Of a stretch of DNA of 48,708 bases, positions 24,500 to 33,159 are shown piece after piece. Position numbers and translations under genes: made by a program. The notes under the pieces are model-generated. The model had not been told where the DNA came from and searched no databases. It saw only the letters and a program-made list of their open reading frames with translations. Location of the stretch: positions 1 to 48,708 of the forward strand of contig CAKRGF010000019.1 of NCBI GenBank assembly GCA_934322085.1, written 5' to 3'. The first letter of the stretch is position 1; every line of letters starts with the position of its first letter. This DNA comes from an uncultured Eubacterium sp. (GTDB lineage: Bacteria > Bacillota > Clostridia > Lachnospirales > Lachnospiraceae).

Positions 24500-25624
24500 T
24501 TATTGTTCTGCCAACTCCTTTTCTATTTTCTCAAAAAGCACATCAATTTTTTTCTTCTTTGTACGCATCATCTTCTTGTCATGATGGTAGATATATTGCA
24601 CGACGTCATAAAAATTATGAGTTTTCAAATTCTGATTGTGAAAGCCCTGGTTGCATTTTATACGACCACGTTTGGAAGCGGTTGAACGATTGACGCGAAA
24701 GTTTGCATGCATGACATACCGCACATTATCATCATCCAGATAAATCCGCCAATAACCGGCTGCCGTAGTGATAGAAACCATATCCGCAATGAAATTACAG
24801 GAAAAGCCAAACGCCTCACAGATTTTCTCAATGTTATTATCAGTAAGCGGAAGAAGCCTTAATCTTTTCACTTTTTGCTGCTTTCTATCTTCCTTGCTCG
24901 GCTTTTTCCAATAAAAACGCTGCCATTGGTCTTTTGAAAAACAACACCGGCAGGGTTTATACCCAGAAAAGACAAACTTTTTTGCTCCCTGCATTTCAAC
25001 TGCATTTTTTCCTGCCGCATACCGGCAGTCACTCTGATGTATTTTTCGGGTAACCGGATTCACTGCACATAAATCATCCCTCGTGCGCCCATCGTATTTT
25101 ATGTACATGCTCTTAAATAGTTCATACAGATAAGAAACATCATATTTGGAATAATGCAGCATCCACGGCCGATACGAAACTTTTGCCTGCCTGAGAGCTG
25201 CTTCAAAACCAATTGGATTCTTTTCTTCCACCGCTATCGTTTGCAGAATTTCCTGCATCAATATAACTCGATGCTTCGGCAGCTGTATCTCCTCTCGTTT
25301 CATAGTCTCACGGTATATCTGATAGGTTTCCCAAGACCAGACAACAACAAATGAGAATTTGGGAAATGTTTGTTTCAGGTTTCCGAACACTTCCTTTGCC
25401 GGTTTTGCCACAGCCACTTCTTTCCTTTGCACATGGGTTAGTTTGCAGGTATTTTCTGTAAGGGTCTCAATATCTTTCAGACCTACCCGCTTGGCAAATG
25501 ATTTTTCTGCCTTTAAATCTGCATCTGCTCCGATTGCTGCCACCTGAACCGGCTCCCAATCGGATATGTTCTTTGAATTGTTTTTTGCATTCCATTCAAT
25601 ATCTAAGAATAAATATTCTATCAT
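24500..25624 (-). CDS. DEDDh exonuclease-like protein with C-terminal zinc motif
   Basis: The protein has 374 residues. The N-terminal half looks like a DnaQ/ERI1-type 3'-5' exonuclease fold: D8 and E10 in YLFLDIEWN (Exo I), VVVWSWETYQ at the Exo II position (about 93-102), and H157-x4-D162 in HYSKYDVSYLYELF (Exo III). The Exo II aspartate is not obvious (E99 or T100 stands there), so activity is uncertain. At 196-228, HQSDCRYA followed by GYKPCRCC resembles the Ada-type metal-binding motif found in several DNA-processing proteins. A basic region and another alpha/beta segment complete the protein. It lies just upstream of the cas operon in the same orientation but with its own spacing of about 210 bases. 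Confidence 0.65.
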   Translation of the reverse strand: MIEYLFLDIEWNAKNNSKNISDWEPVQVAAIGADADLKAEKSFAKRVGLKDIETLTENTCKLTHVQRKEVAVAKPAKEVFGNLKQTFPKFSFVVVWSWETYQIYRETMKREEIQLPKHRVILMQEILQTIAVEEKNPIGFEAALRQAKVSYRPWMLHYSKYDVSYLYELFKSMYIKYDGRTRDDLCAVNPVTRKIHQSDCRYAAGKNAVEMQGAKKFVFSGYKPCRCCFSKDQWQRFYWKKPSKEDRKQQKVKRLRLLPLTDNNIEKICEAFGFSCNFIADMVSITTAAGYWRIYLDDDNVRYVMHANFRVNRSTASKRGRIKCNQGFHNQNLKTHNFYDVVQYIYHHDKKMMRTKKKKIDVLFEKIEKELAEQ

Positions 25625-25796
25625 TCATACCGCCACCTTTCCACCTTTTTCGAATAACTGATATTTCTATAGTTTCCAAAGGTTTTCTTCCCTTTCGCTG
25701 ACTCCATTCTACCACGCCCCACTGTCCAATAAACATCCCACTAAACATATTTATAACACATTACTTAAACAAGTTCAACATCAAAAAACATTTCCA

Positions 25797-25832
25797 TACA
25801 AAAACAACCCCGCACTTTCCAAAGTACGAGGT
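25797..25832 (-). terminator. Intrinsic terminator after mscS
   Basis: On the minus strand, ACCTCGTACTTT (25821-25832) pairs over 12 positions, with G-U pairs, to AAAGTGCGGGGT (25807-25818), and TTGTTTTTG follows. It lies about 20 bases past the mscS stop. Confidence 0.8.
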
Positions 25833-25850
25833 CGTTCAAATGATTTTTAT

Positions 25851-26687
25851 TCAGTTTCCTTTTGTTGATACCATATGCACATCCATCTGTGGAAATGGAA
25901 TAGAAATTCCGGCTTCGTCAAACGACTTCTTAATCTGCTCGGTCATTGCCCAGCGGGTCGTCCAGTAATCTTCCGGTTTCACCCAGAGCTGAATCAGCAA
26001 AATCACAGCACTGTCGCCAAGCTCTGAAACGACAACGCGAATTGGTTCGTTAGGAAGTCTGTCTTTCTGGCTCTCACCGATTTTCATCAACACTTCTTTT
26101 GCCAGATTAAGCGGCGCGTCATAAGCAATTCCAACTGAAATATCCACGCGGCGGCGGTCTTCTTTTGTCGCATTGACAATGTTAGAATCTGCCAGTTTCC
26201 CATTTGGTAAAATGACGGCACGGTTATCAACCGTTGTCAGCGTGGTGTAAACAACATCAATCTTCTGAACAACGCCTTCCACATCACCGACAATGATGTA
26301 ATCACCGACACAAAACGGCTTCATAATCAAAATCAGGACACCACCGGCGAAGTTGGCAAGGCTGCCTTGAAGGGCGAGACCGATTGCAAGACCGGCAGAG
26401 CCGACAATTGCAATAATCGAGCTTGCAGCAAATCCGAAAATCTGTGCCACAATAATTACCAAAAATACATACAGCGTGATTTTAGATGCCGAGAGGAAAA
26501 AGGAAATAACACCGGGGTCCATTTCTCTTTTTTCCATCGAACGCCGCACAATTTTCAATAGTTTTTTTATAAGCTTTGAGCCAACAAAAAAGACAATGAT
26601 TCCAATGGCGAGGGAAAGGATAAAATCCATTCCCCGCGGAATCAGCTGCTCTACATACTGAATGATCTGCTGCATTATATTCACCAT
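25851..26687 (-). CDS. mscS: Small-conductance mechanosensitive channel, MscS family
   Basis: The protein has 278 residues, the typical size. It forms a heptameric membrane valve that releases solutes on osmotic downshock. Three membrane helices are visible (about 19-37, 65-87 and 90-125). The pore helix has the Gly/Ala-rich pattern GSAGLAIGLALQGSLANFAG, followed by the cytoplasmic MscS beta domain (PFCVGDYIIVGDVEGVVQKI and VILPNGKLADSNIVN). It starts 3 bases after the glgB stop, so it is co-transcribed, and a terminator follows. Confidence 0.95.
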   Translation of the reverse strand: MVNIMQQIIQYVEQLIPRGMDFILSLAIGIIVFFVGSKLIKKLLKIVRRSMEKREMDPGVISFFLSASKITLYVFLVIIVAQIFGFAASSIIAIVGSAGLAIGLALQGSLANFAGGVLILIMKPFCVGDYIIVGDVEGVVQKIDVVYTTLTTVDNRAVILPNGKLADSNIVNATKEDRRRVDISVGIAYDAPLNLAKEVLMKIGESQKDRLPNEPIRVVVSELGDSAVILLIQLWVKPEDYWTTRWAMTEQIKKSFDEAGISIPFPQMDVHMVSTKGN

Positions 26688-26690
26688 GAT

Positions 26691-28940
26691 TTAACTCTCT
26701 TTCTTTTTGCGTCCTGCTTTTGACGGCACTTTTGTGCAGGTAAATACCTGAATGGCAAGTGGCGCAAGACGACACTCAATCGAATTTACTCTGCCATCCC
26801 AGTGCTTGCGTTTGGACTGTTTTACGCGCGGATTCACAAATCCGGTTCCGCCATATTCGGACGCATCACTGTTAAAGATTTCTTTATATTTTCCGGCAAA
26901 CGGCACACCAATACGGAATGCCTCGTAAGAAACCGGAGTAAAATTGCAGACAACCAAAAGTGTTTCATCTTTGCTTTTTCGTAAAAAGGCAATTACACTG
27001 TGGTCCGCATCCAATGTACTAATCCACTCAAAACCGGCAGGACGTGCATCCAGTTCATACATCGCCGGATGTGCCAGATAGAACGAATTGAGAACACTGA
27101 CATACTGGCGCAGTCTCTCGTTATCCGACATTTCTCCATCTACAGCATCCAAAAGATTCCAGTCGAGTTCCCGTTTTTCCGAAAATTCTCTTTCCTGTCC
27201 AAATTCCTGACCCATAAAAATCAGCTTTTTGCCCGGATGAGCTGCCATATAACCGTACGTCAGACGGAGTGTAGCAAATTTATCCGAAACGCTTCCCGGC
27301 ATTTTCGTAAACATGGAGCCTTTCATATGAACAACTTCATCATGGCTCAAGACTAGCATAAAATCTTCCGAATACTGGTAAATCATGCTGAAGGTGAGCA
27401 TGCCATGACGCCCTTTACGAAACAGCGGGTCGGTGCGGATGTACTCCAGATAATCATTCATCCAGCCCATGTTCCATTTCAAATCAAAGTCAAGACCGCC
27501 CTCTTTGACAGGACCGGTCACCTGCGGCCACGCCGTAGATTCCTCAGCAATCGAAAAGCTTCCATCTTTTCTATCATGAATTTTTTGATTCAAATTCTGT
27601 AAAAATGCAATGGCTTCTAAATTCTCATTTCCGCCATAAACATTGGCAACCCATTCGCCATCTTCCTTGCCGTAATCGAGATACAGCATCGAAGCGACTG
27701 CGTCCATCCGAAGTCCGTCAATGTGAAAACGCTCCAGCCAGAACAGTGCATTGGCAGTGAGGAAATTGATTACTTCCGGTCTGCCATAATTGTAAATCAG
27801 TGTGCCCCAGTGCGGATGTTCGCCCTGACGCTTGTCCAAATGCTCATACAGGCAGGTACCGTCGAAACGGGCAAGTCCATGTTCGTCTTTTGGAAAATGC
27901 GCCGGTACCCAGTCTAAAATAACGCCGATTCCATGCTGGTGCAGAAAATCTACCAAATACATAAAATCATCCGGCGTTCCATAACGGGAAGTCGGTGCAT
28001 AATAACCGGTTACCTGATAACCCCATGAAGCGTCATACGGATGCTCCATAATCGGCATCAGTTCCACATGCGTGTAACCCATTTCTACACAATAATCACA
28101 AATCATCGGTGCAAGTTCACGGTAATTATAAAATTCTTTTTCGGCATCCGCCGGCTTTTTAAAAGCTCCAAGCGCCACCTCGTAAACAAGCATCGGCTCC
28201 TTTTTCGCATTCCATTTTTTACGCTCGGTAAGCCACTTTTCATCTTTCCAGTGATACTTATTCAAATCCCATACAATACTTGCTGTCGCCGGACGACGCT
28301 CTGCATAATTACCGTACGGATCTGCTTTCATCACACGCTTTCCGTCCGCGCCCCAGATTTCATATTTATACAAATCTCCGGCACTTACACCCGGAACAAA
28401 TAACTCGTAAATTCCTGCTGCCTCTAGATAGCGCATCGGATTTCTCGCTGCCTGCCAGTCGTTAAAATCACCTACGACACTGACCGCCTTTGCCTCCGGT
28501 GCCCACACAGCAAAATACGTTCCTTTCACGCCCTCGATTGTCATCGGATGAGCACCCAGTTTTTCATAAACGGTATCATGAATTCCGTTGCTAAACTGCG
28601 TCATGTCCACACCGTCAAACAAAGAGTCTACCGCGTAAGCATCTGTTTTTTCTATTTTCTTTTTCCCCTGTTTTAAGACAAAATGATACGAAGGAATCTT
28701 TTTTGCCGGAATCAGTACCGCAAAATACCCCGTCTCGTCCATTTTTGTCATTTTGTATTCTTTTTTCAAATCCTCACCGGAAACGACAATCGAATCTGCC
28801 TCCGGTTCAAATGTTGTGATAAGCACATGGCTTTTGTCCACCTGCTTAGGTCCAAGAACCGTCTCCGGTCTGCCGCATTCGGCATACATAAGCGCCTCAA
28901 TTTCCGGCCACTGCATATAGTCTTCTAATTGTTTTGCCAT
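26691..28940 (-). CDS. glgB: 1,4-alpha-glucan branching enzyme (GH13)
   Basis: The protein has 749 residues. It adds alpha-1,6 branches to glycogen. Two N-terminal beta-sandwich (CBM48-type) regions lie at about 25-110 and 125-225 (YFAVWAPEAKAVSVVGDFND), then the GH13 barrel begins (YTHVELMPIMEHPYDASWGY). The catalytic Asp is in GLRMDAVASMLYLDY, the acid Glu in SIAEESTAWP and the third Asp in LSHDEVVH. A C-terminal all-beta domain follows. The N-terminal extra module is longer than in the shortest Bacillus forms. No other glycogen gene is in the window. Confidence 0.95.
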   Translation of the reverse strand: MAKQLEDYMQWPEIEALMYAECGRPETVLGPKQVDKSHVLITTFEPEADSIVVSGEDLKKEYKMTKMDETGYFAVLIPAKKIPSYHFVLKQGKKKIEKTDAYAVDSLFDGVDMTQFSNGIHDTVYEKLGAHPMTIEGVKGTYFAVWAPEAKAVSVVGDFNDWQAARNPMRYLEAAGIYELFVPGVSAGDLYKYEIWGADGKRVMKADPYGNYAERRPATASIVWDLNKYHWKDEKWLTERKKWNAKKEPMLVYEVALGAFKKPADAEKEFYNYRELAPMICDYCVEMGYTHVELMPIMEHPYDASWGYQVTGYYAPTSRYGTPDDFMYLVDFLHQHGIGVILDWVPAHFPKDEHGLARFDGTCLYEHLDKRQGEHPHWGTLIYNYGRPEVINFLTANALFWLERFHIDGLRMDAVASMLYLDYGKEDGEWVANVYGGNENLEAIAFLQNLNQKIHDRKDGSFSIAEESTAWPQVTGPVKEGGLDFDLKWNMGWMNDYLEYIRTDPLFRKGRHGMLTFSMIYQYSEDFMLVLSHDEVVHMKGSMFTKMPGSVSDKFATLRLTYGYMAAHPGKKLIFMGQEFGQEREFSEKRELDWNLLDAVDGEMSDNERLRQYVSVLNSFYLAHPAMYELDARPAGFEWISTLDADHSVIAFLRKSKDETLLVVCNFTPVSYEAFRIGVPFAGKYKEIFNSDASEYGGTGFVNPRVKQSKRKHWDGRVNSIECRLAPLAIQVFTCTKVPSKAGRKKKES

Positions 28941-28957
28941 AATTTTCTCCCTTTTCT

Positions 28958-29629
28958 TTACTCGTTATACCAAGCTACAATTTCTTCCCCATCTTCTGTG
29001 TATTTTTTTTCTTCTTTTGGCATATATTTTTTCATGACATGCTCCATTGGGAAGGTGTACAAAAGGGAAGCAGCACCCGGTGCAAAAATGAAAATAAGCA
29101 CCACGTTTGTCACCATGCCAAGCCAGATAAGTGCTACCGTTGCCGCCAGAATCACAAGCATCAAAAGTGTATGCAGAAAATGACGGAACGCACAATATAA
29201 ACTCAAACGCAGAATCTGCGAGAATTTTGTTCCAAATCGTGAAATAATCGGGTAAATATAACAGCTGATACACAAAATAATAAACAAAAGGGCGTAATAC
29301 GCACCAATCAGATACCCGCCTTTTTCACCGCCGGTCTCCGCTACAATATTCATGTTCAGCCAGAGAAGTACCACGATAATTGCCGTTACAACCCACGCGA
29401 TTGTAGACTGCAAAAAATTAGTCTTAAAACTGTGCCAGAACTCACGCCATACATAACTGCGGTTGTGGCGCAGCACTTTGGCACTTACATAATACAGCGA
29501 TGTCGTTGCTGCTCCCACGGTAACAATCGGAATACAAAATACGAGATAAATAAGCGTCAGCCAGCCAATATCAAAAATTTTGCTGAGCGTGCGCATTACC
29601 ACATTGTCCGAATTAAAAAACTTATCCAT
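28958..29629 (-). CDS. YesL-family (DUF624) membrane protein
   Basis: The protein has 223 residues with five to six membrane helices. The start MDKFFNSDNVVMRTLSKIFD and the following IPIVTVGAATTSLYYVSAKV are characteristic of the YesL/DUF624 family, often found near carbohydrate-uptake or polysaccharide genes. The function is unknown. AGGAGG lies upstream of the ATG. It sits 17 bases before glgB and is probably in the same transcript. Confidence 0.85.
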   Translation of the reverse strand: MDKFFNSDNVVMRTLSKIFDIGWLTLIYLVFCIPIVTVGAATTSLYYVSAKVLRHNRSYVWREFWHSFKTNFLQSTIAWVVTAIIVVLLWLNMNIVAETGGEKGGYLIGAYYALLFIILCISCYIYPIISRFGTKFSQILRLSLYCAFRHFLHTLLMLVILAATVALIWLGMVTNVVLIFIFAPGAASLLYTFPMEHVMKKYMPKEEKKYTEDGEEIVAWYNE

Positions 29630-29643
29630 TTAAATTTTCCTCC

Positions 29644-30879
29644 TTAGATTTCGTGAATAAATAATCCACTGCGTAATTTCGGTTCAAACCACGTCGATTT
29701 TGGCGGCATCAAAAGTTTTTGATCTGCCACGTCAAAAAGTTCCGTAATGGATGTCGGATACATGGAAAATGAAACCTTCATGTCGCTATCTGCCCGACGC
29801 TCCAATTCTTTGAGTCCACGGATTCCTCCGATAAAATCAATCCGCGAATCGGTACGCGGGTCGCCAATACCAAGAACCGGTCCCAAAAGATAATCCTGCA
29901 GCACCGATACATCCAGTGAACCAACCGCATCTTTTCCTTCAAACAACTCTGGTTTTGCTATCAGGCGGTACCACTGCTTGTCGAGATACATTCCAACTTC
30001 GCCCTTCTTTTGCGGGCGGACGGCGTCATCTTCTTCTTTTACCTCAAAGCATTCCGCCACTTTTTTCAAAAATTCGTCTTTACTTAATCCATTTAAATCT
30101 TTTACAGTACGGTTATAATCCATAATCATCAACTGGTCATGCGGGAAAAGCACCGACAGGAAATAATTAAATTCTTCTTCCCCGGTATAACCCGGATTTT
30201 CTTTTCTGCGTTTCAATCCGACTTTCACTGCCGAAGCTGCACGGTGGTGGCCATCTGCAATGTAAATATTTTCAATATCCGCAAACGCTTTTCCTAATTT
30301 TTCTACGTCCTCTGCCTCCGCAATTTTCCAGACGCGGTGTGTAATTCCATCCACTGCCGTAAAATCATAAATCGGCTCTTCTTTCTGTTTTTTCGCCACA
30401 ATTTCATCAATCACTTTTTCACTGCGGTATGCAAGAAAGATTGGTCCGGTCTGGGCATTACACGTGTCTACATGTGTAATACGGTCAATTTCTTTGTCTT
30501 CTCTTGTATTTTCATGTTTTTTGATTACGCCATTTACATAATCATCCACGGATGCGCAGGCAACAATTCCCGTCTGTGAACGTCCATCCATCACGAGTTC
30601 ATATACATAATACGCCGAATCTGTGTCTTTTATATAAACACCGTCCGCAATATCTTTTTCCAGCAATTCTTTTGCTTTTTGATAAACTTCCGGTGCATAG
30701 GTGTCCACCGAATCGTCAAAACTGGTTTCTGCACGGTCAATTTTTAAAAATGACATCGGCTCACGAAGAACTTCTTCTTTTGCCTCCTGTCGATTATATA
30801 CATCATATGGTAAAGCGGCAACTCTCGCTGCTTTTGATTTTTCAGGTCTTACACATTGAAATGGTCGAATGACTGCCAT
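29644..30879 (-). CDS. DUF1015-family protein
   Basis: The protein has 411 residues from the ATG at 30879, which has GGAGG 11 bases upstream. A longer open frame reaches 31023 but crosses the promoter. Family signatures: MAVIRPFQCVRPEKSKAARV, AALPYDVYNRQEAKE, the IADGHHRAASAVKVG block, and the C-terminal VADQKLLMPPKSTWFEPKLR. DUF1015 proteins are widespread in Clostridia, often beside serine-synthesis genes. Their biochemical role is not settled, although the conserved DGHHR suggests an enzyme. It appears to head the yesL-glgB-mscS transcript (gap of 14 bases). Confidence 0.85.
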   Translation of the reverse strand: MAVIRPFQCVRPEKSKAARVAALPYDVYNRQEAKEEVLREPMSFLKIDRAETSFDDSVDTYAPEVYQKAKELLEKDIADGVYIKDTDSAYYVYELVMDGRSQTGIVACASVDDYVNGVIKKHENTREDKEIDRITHVDTCNAQTGPIFLAYRSEKVIDEIVAKKQKEEPIYDFTAVDGITHRVWKIAEAEDVEKLGKAFADIENIYIADGHHRAASAVKVGLKRRKENPGYTGEEEFNYFLSVLFPHDQLMIMDYNRTVKDLNGLSKDEFLKKVAECFEVKEEDDAVRPQKKGEVGMYLDKQWYRLIAKPELFEGKDAVGSLDVSVLQDYLLGPVLGIGDPRTDSRIDFIGGIRGLKELERRADSDMKVSFSMYPTSITELFDVADQKLLMPPKSTWFEPKLRSGLFIHEI

Positions 30880-30930
30880 ATCTGTTGTACCTCCTATCTG
30901 GATTTTCTGCTTTTTTAACGTATCATATCT

Positions 30931-30959
30931 ATTATACCGAATTCCATGAGTATTCGCAA
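30931..30959 (-). promoter_or_regulatory. Promoter of the DUF1015-yesL-glgB-mscS operon
   Basis: On the minus strand, -35 TTGCGA (30954-30959) and a perfect TATAAT -10 (30931-30936) are 17 bases apart, upstream of the DUF1015 gene. Confidence 0.75.
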
Positions 30960-30995
30960 GCATTTCGGGGCATACTGCTTCTAGGAGGGATGGCT

Positions 30996-31400
30996 TTGAA
31001 TAAGAAATTAAAAAAACAAACAACTGATTTTCTGAAATGTGGTCTCATCGGCTGGGGCATGGAATGTTTATGGACCGGATGCGGCTCTTTGTGCGGAGAA
31101 AAAAATAAGAAAATGCCCTGCCAGACGTCCATCTGGATGTTCCCCATTTATGGCATGGCTTCCGTTCTTTCTCCTCTCTTTAAAAAAATGCAGGGCAAGC
31201 ATGTCCTCGTGCGCGGCTCCGTCTACACCGCCTGTATTTTCCTCACCGAATACAGCACCGGCTCCTTCTTGAAAAAGCGAGGCTGCTGCCCGTGGGATTA
31301 TAGTAAATCCAAAGCAAATTATAAAGGAATCGTCCGCTTTGATTACGCCCCACTCTGGTTTTTGGTTGGGCTGATGTATGAGAAGGTGCTGATGAAGTAG
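30996..31400 (+). CDS. CmpB-family putative membrane protein (PF06541-like)
   Basis: The protein has 134 residues, divergent from the DUF1015 gene. AGGAGGG ends 7 bases before a TTG at 30996, while the nearer ATG at 30990 is only one base from the ribosome site, so I choose the TTG start. The pattern LIGWGMECLWTGCGSLCGEK, TSIWMFPIYGMAS, YSTGSFLKKRGCCPWDYS and VRFDYAPLWFLVGLMYEKVL matches the family annotated as putative ABC transporter permease (CmpB type). Three to four membrane segments are visible. The transport label is not supported by any ABC partner nearby; the function is unknown. Confidence 0.8.
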   Translation: MNKKLKKQTTDFLKCGLIGWGMECLWTGCGSLCGEKNKKMPCQTSIWMFPIYGMASVLSPLFKKMQGKHVLVRGSVYTACIFLTEYSTGSFLKKRGCCPWDYSKSKANYKGIVRFDYAPLWFLVGLMYEKVLMK

Positions 31401-31425
31401 AAACTGGGCGGGCTTTTTGTTTTCG

Positions 31426-31510
31426 AGTAGTTTATTAAAAAAATATGTATCAAGTGGGCGCTCCCGCTCGTTGAGTGCGTACTTGATACATATTTTTTTA
31501 ATAAATTACT
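31426..31510. repeat. Long AT-rich palindrome (25-bp perfect arms)
   Basis: The left arm 31431-31455 (begins TTTATTAAAAAAATATG) and the right arm 31481-31505 are exact complements around a 25-base GC-rich loop. Beyond one mismatch the pairing continues with AGTA/TACT to 31426 and 31510. It lies just downstream of the CmpB-family gene and could end its transcript. The arms do not resemble the palindrome at 12449-12516. Confidence 0.7.
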
Positions 31511-31877
31511 GATACCCAAAGAAGCCGACCATAAATTCTTGACTCATTCAGGCCCCCTCTAATGCAAGTAAATGCCGTATGCAACCTTAACCTTTATAAA
31601 AAGCGAAAAGAGTTGCATGGATTTTGAAAAAAAGTGTCTGAAAACAACCAAAAGGCCAAAAATTCATAGAAAAGGTTGCATTTGCCCCGTGATTTTCTCT
31701 AATAAGGGCTGATAATCGGGCAAATATGCAACCCTATAAGACAAATCAAGCGAAAAGCGTTGTTTTGAAAACACTAGAGGGGCAATTTAACATTTAAGCA
31801 TGGTTCAATTGTGCCAGACATTTGTTGTCAATCAATTTGGAATTCCAGTAATTCAAACAGTTTCCAACAAATATTTA
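31511..31877. other. Gene-free stretch with nested inverted repeats and GTTGCAT motifs
   Basis: No coding frame is supported. CCCCTCTA (31554-31561) and TAGAGGGG (31775-31782) are inverted and bracket about 230 bases. Inside are two hairpins built on the same core. ATGCAAC (31579-31585) pairs with GTTGCAT (31612-31618). GGTTGCATTTGCCC (31674-31687) pairs with GGGCAAATATGCAACC (31718-31733), with a two-base bulge. This could be a small non-autonomous mobile element or a structured RNA. Confidence 0.5.
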
Positions 31878-32507
31878 TCACAAAGACTTCTTACATACCT
31901 CCTGCAAACAACACTTCTCACAATAAGCTTTTCTTGCAGTACATACTTCCCTGCCATGATTAACAAGGCGGTGGCAGAAGTCGCTTCCCTTCTCGCCGGG
32001 AATGATTTTCCAGAGAGCCATCTCTACCTTCTTCGGGTCTTTGATGCCATCCACGAGTCCCATCCGGTTTGTGAGGCGGATGCAGTGTGTGTCAGTAACA
32101 ATTGCCGGCTTTCCAAAAACATCGCCCATAATCAGATTGGCACTTTTTCGTCCGACGCCGGGGAGTTTTAACAATTTGTCAAAGTCGTCCGGCACCTGTC
32201 CGTTATACTGTTCTACAAGCGTAGTCATGCATTTATGAATATCTCTTGCTTTACTTTTCCCAAGTCCGCACGGCTTCACAATCTCTTCGATTTCTTCCGG
32301 TGTGGCGGCGGCAAGCGCTGCCGGTGACGGATACTTGGCGAATAAGTCTTTCACCACAATATTCACTCGGGCGTCTGTACACTGTGCCGCCAAACGCACG
32401 CTGACAAGCAGTTTCCATGCCTCATCATAATCAAGAGTACAGTCCGCAAGCGGATATTCTTTTTCCAGCAATTCAATAATTTTTTCTGCCCGCTGTTTCT
32501 TTGTCAT
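31878..32507 (-). CDS. nth: Endonuclease III
   Basis: The protein has 209 residues. It is a bifunctional glycosylase/AP-lyase that removes oxidised pyrimidines in base-excision repair. The catalytic Lys is K121 in the helix-hairpin-helix LPGVGRKSAN and the Asp is D139 in VTDTHCIR, each one residue from the E. coli numbers. The [4Fe-4S] cluster cysteines C189, C196, C199 and C205 keep the C-x6-C-x2-C-x5-C spacing. GAGGTG lies upstream of the ATG. It is 25 bases after ysxC. Confidence 0.96.
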   Translation of the reverse strand: MTKKQRAEKIIELLEKEYPLADCTLDYDEAWKLLVSVRLAAQCTDARVNIVVKDLFAKYPSPAALAAATPEEIEEIVKPCGLGKSKARDIHKCMTTLVEQYNGQVPDDFDKLLKLPGVGRKSANLIMGDVFGKPAIVTDTHCIRLTNRMGLVDGIKDPKKVEMALWKIIPGEKGSDFCHRLVNHGREVCTARKAYCEKCCLQEVCKKSL

Positions 32508-32532
32508 ACCGGTATCACCTCGTAAAATTCTA

Positions 32533-33129
32533 TCATAACAATTGTGAATTCAAGAAAAATTCGATATATTCCCAGACCTCATCCTTTCCCTCTTTGGTCG
32601 CTGAGGAAAATGGAATCACAGGCACTTCCTGTGATAATCCAAGTTTCTTGCGGATGATGGAAATATTTTTATTTCTCGCATTTTTCTTTATTTTATCTGC
32701 CTTCGTCGCAATAATCAGCGGATTAAATCCTTTTTTGAATAACATCTGATACGTTTCAACATCTTTTGCGGTCGGCTCATGGCGGATATCCACAAGCAAA
32801 AATACAACACGCAGTGCGTTTGACGTATCCAGATAACGCTCAATCATACGCGCCCATTTTGCCTGAATCTCCTTGGAAATTTTGGCATAACCATATCCCG
32901 GCAAATCTACCATGTAACACAAATCATTGATGTTATAATAATTGATGGTCTGGGTTTTACCCGGCTGGGACGAAATGCGTGCCATGGATTTCCGGTTCCA
33001 CAGCGTATTCAAAAGAGAGGACTTTCCAACATTGGAACGTCCCCAAAACGCCATTTCTATTTTGTCATGCTGCGGCAGTTTACTGGTAATGCCGCATACT
33101 GTCTCTAATTCTAACGACTTTATCGTCAT
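32533..33129 (-). CDS. ysxC: Ribosome-biogenesis GTPase YsxC/EngB
   Basis: The protein has 198 residues. This essential GTPase assists maturation of the 50S subunit. The G motifs are GRSNVGKSS (G1), a conserved Thr in SSQPGKTQTINYY (G2), DLPGYGYAKI (G3) and TKADKIKKN (G4). Its place directly after lon is the common Bacillota order. Confidence 0.96.
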   Translation of the reverse strand: MTIKSLELETVCGITSKLPQHDKIEMAFWGRSNVGKSSLLNTLWNRKSMARISSQPGKTQTINYYNINDLCYMVDLPGYGYAKISKEIQAKWARMIERYLDTSNALRVVFLLVDIRHEPTAKDVETYQMLFKKGFNPLIIATKADKIKKNARNKNISIIRKKLGLSQEVPVIPFSSATKEGKDEVWEYIEFFLNSQLL

Positions 33130-33159
33130 ATTTTTCTCCCTTCACATGGCAAATGGCCA

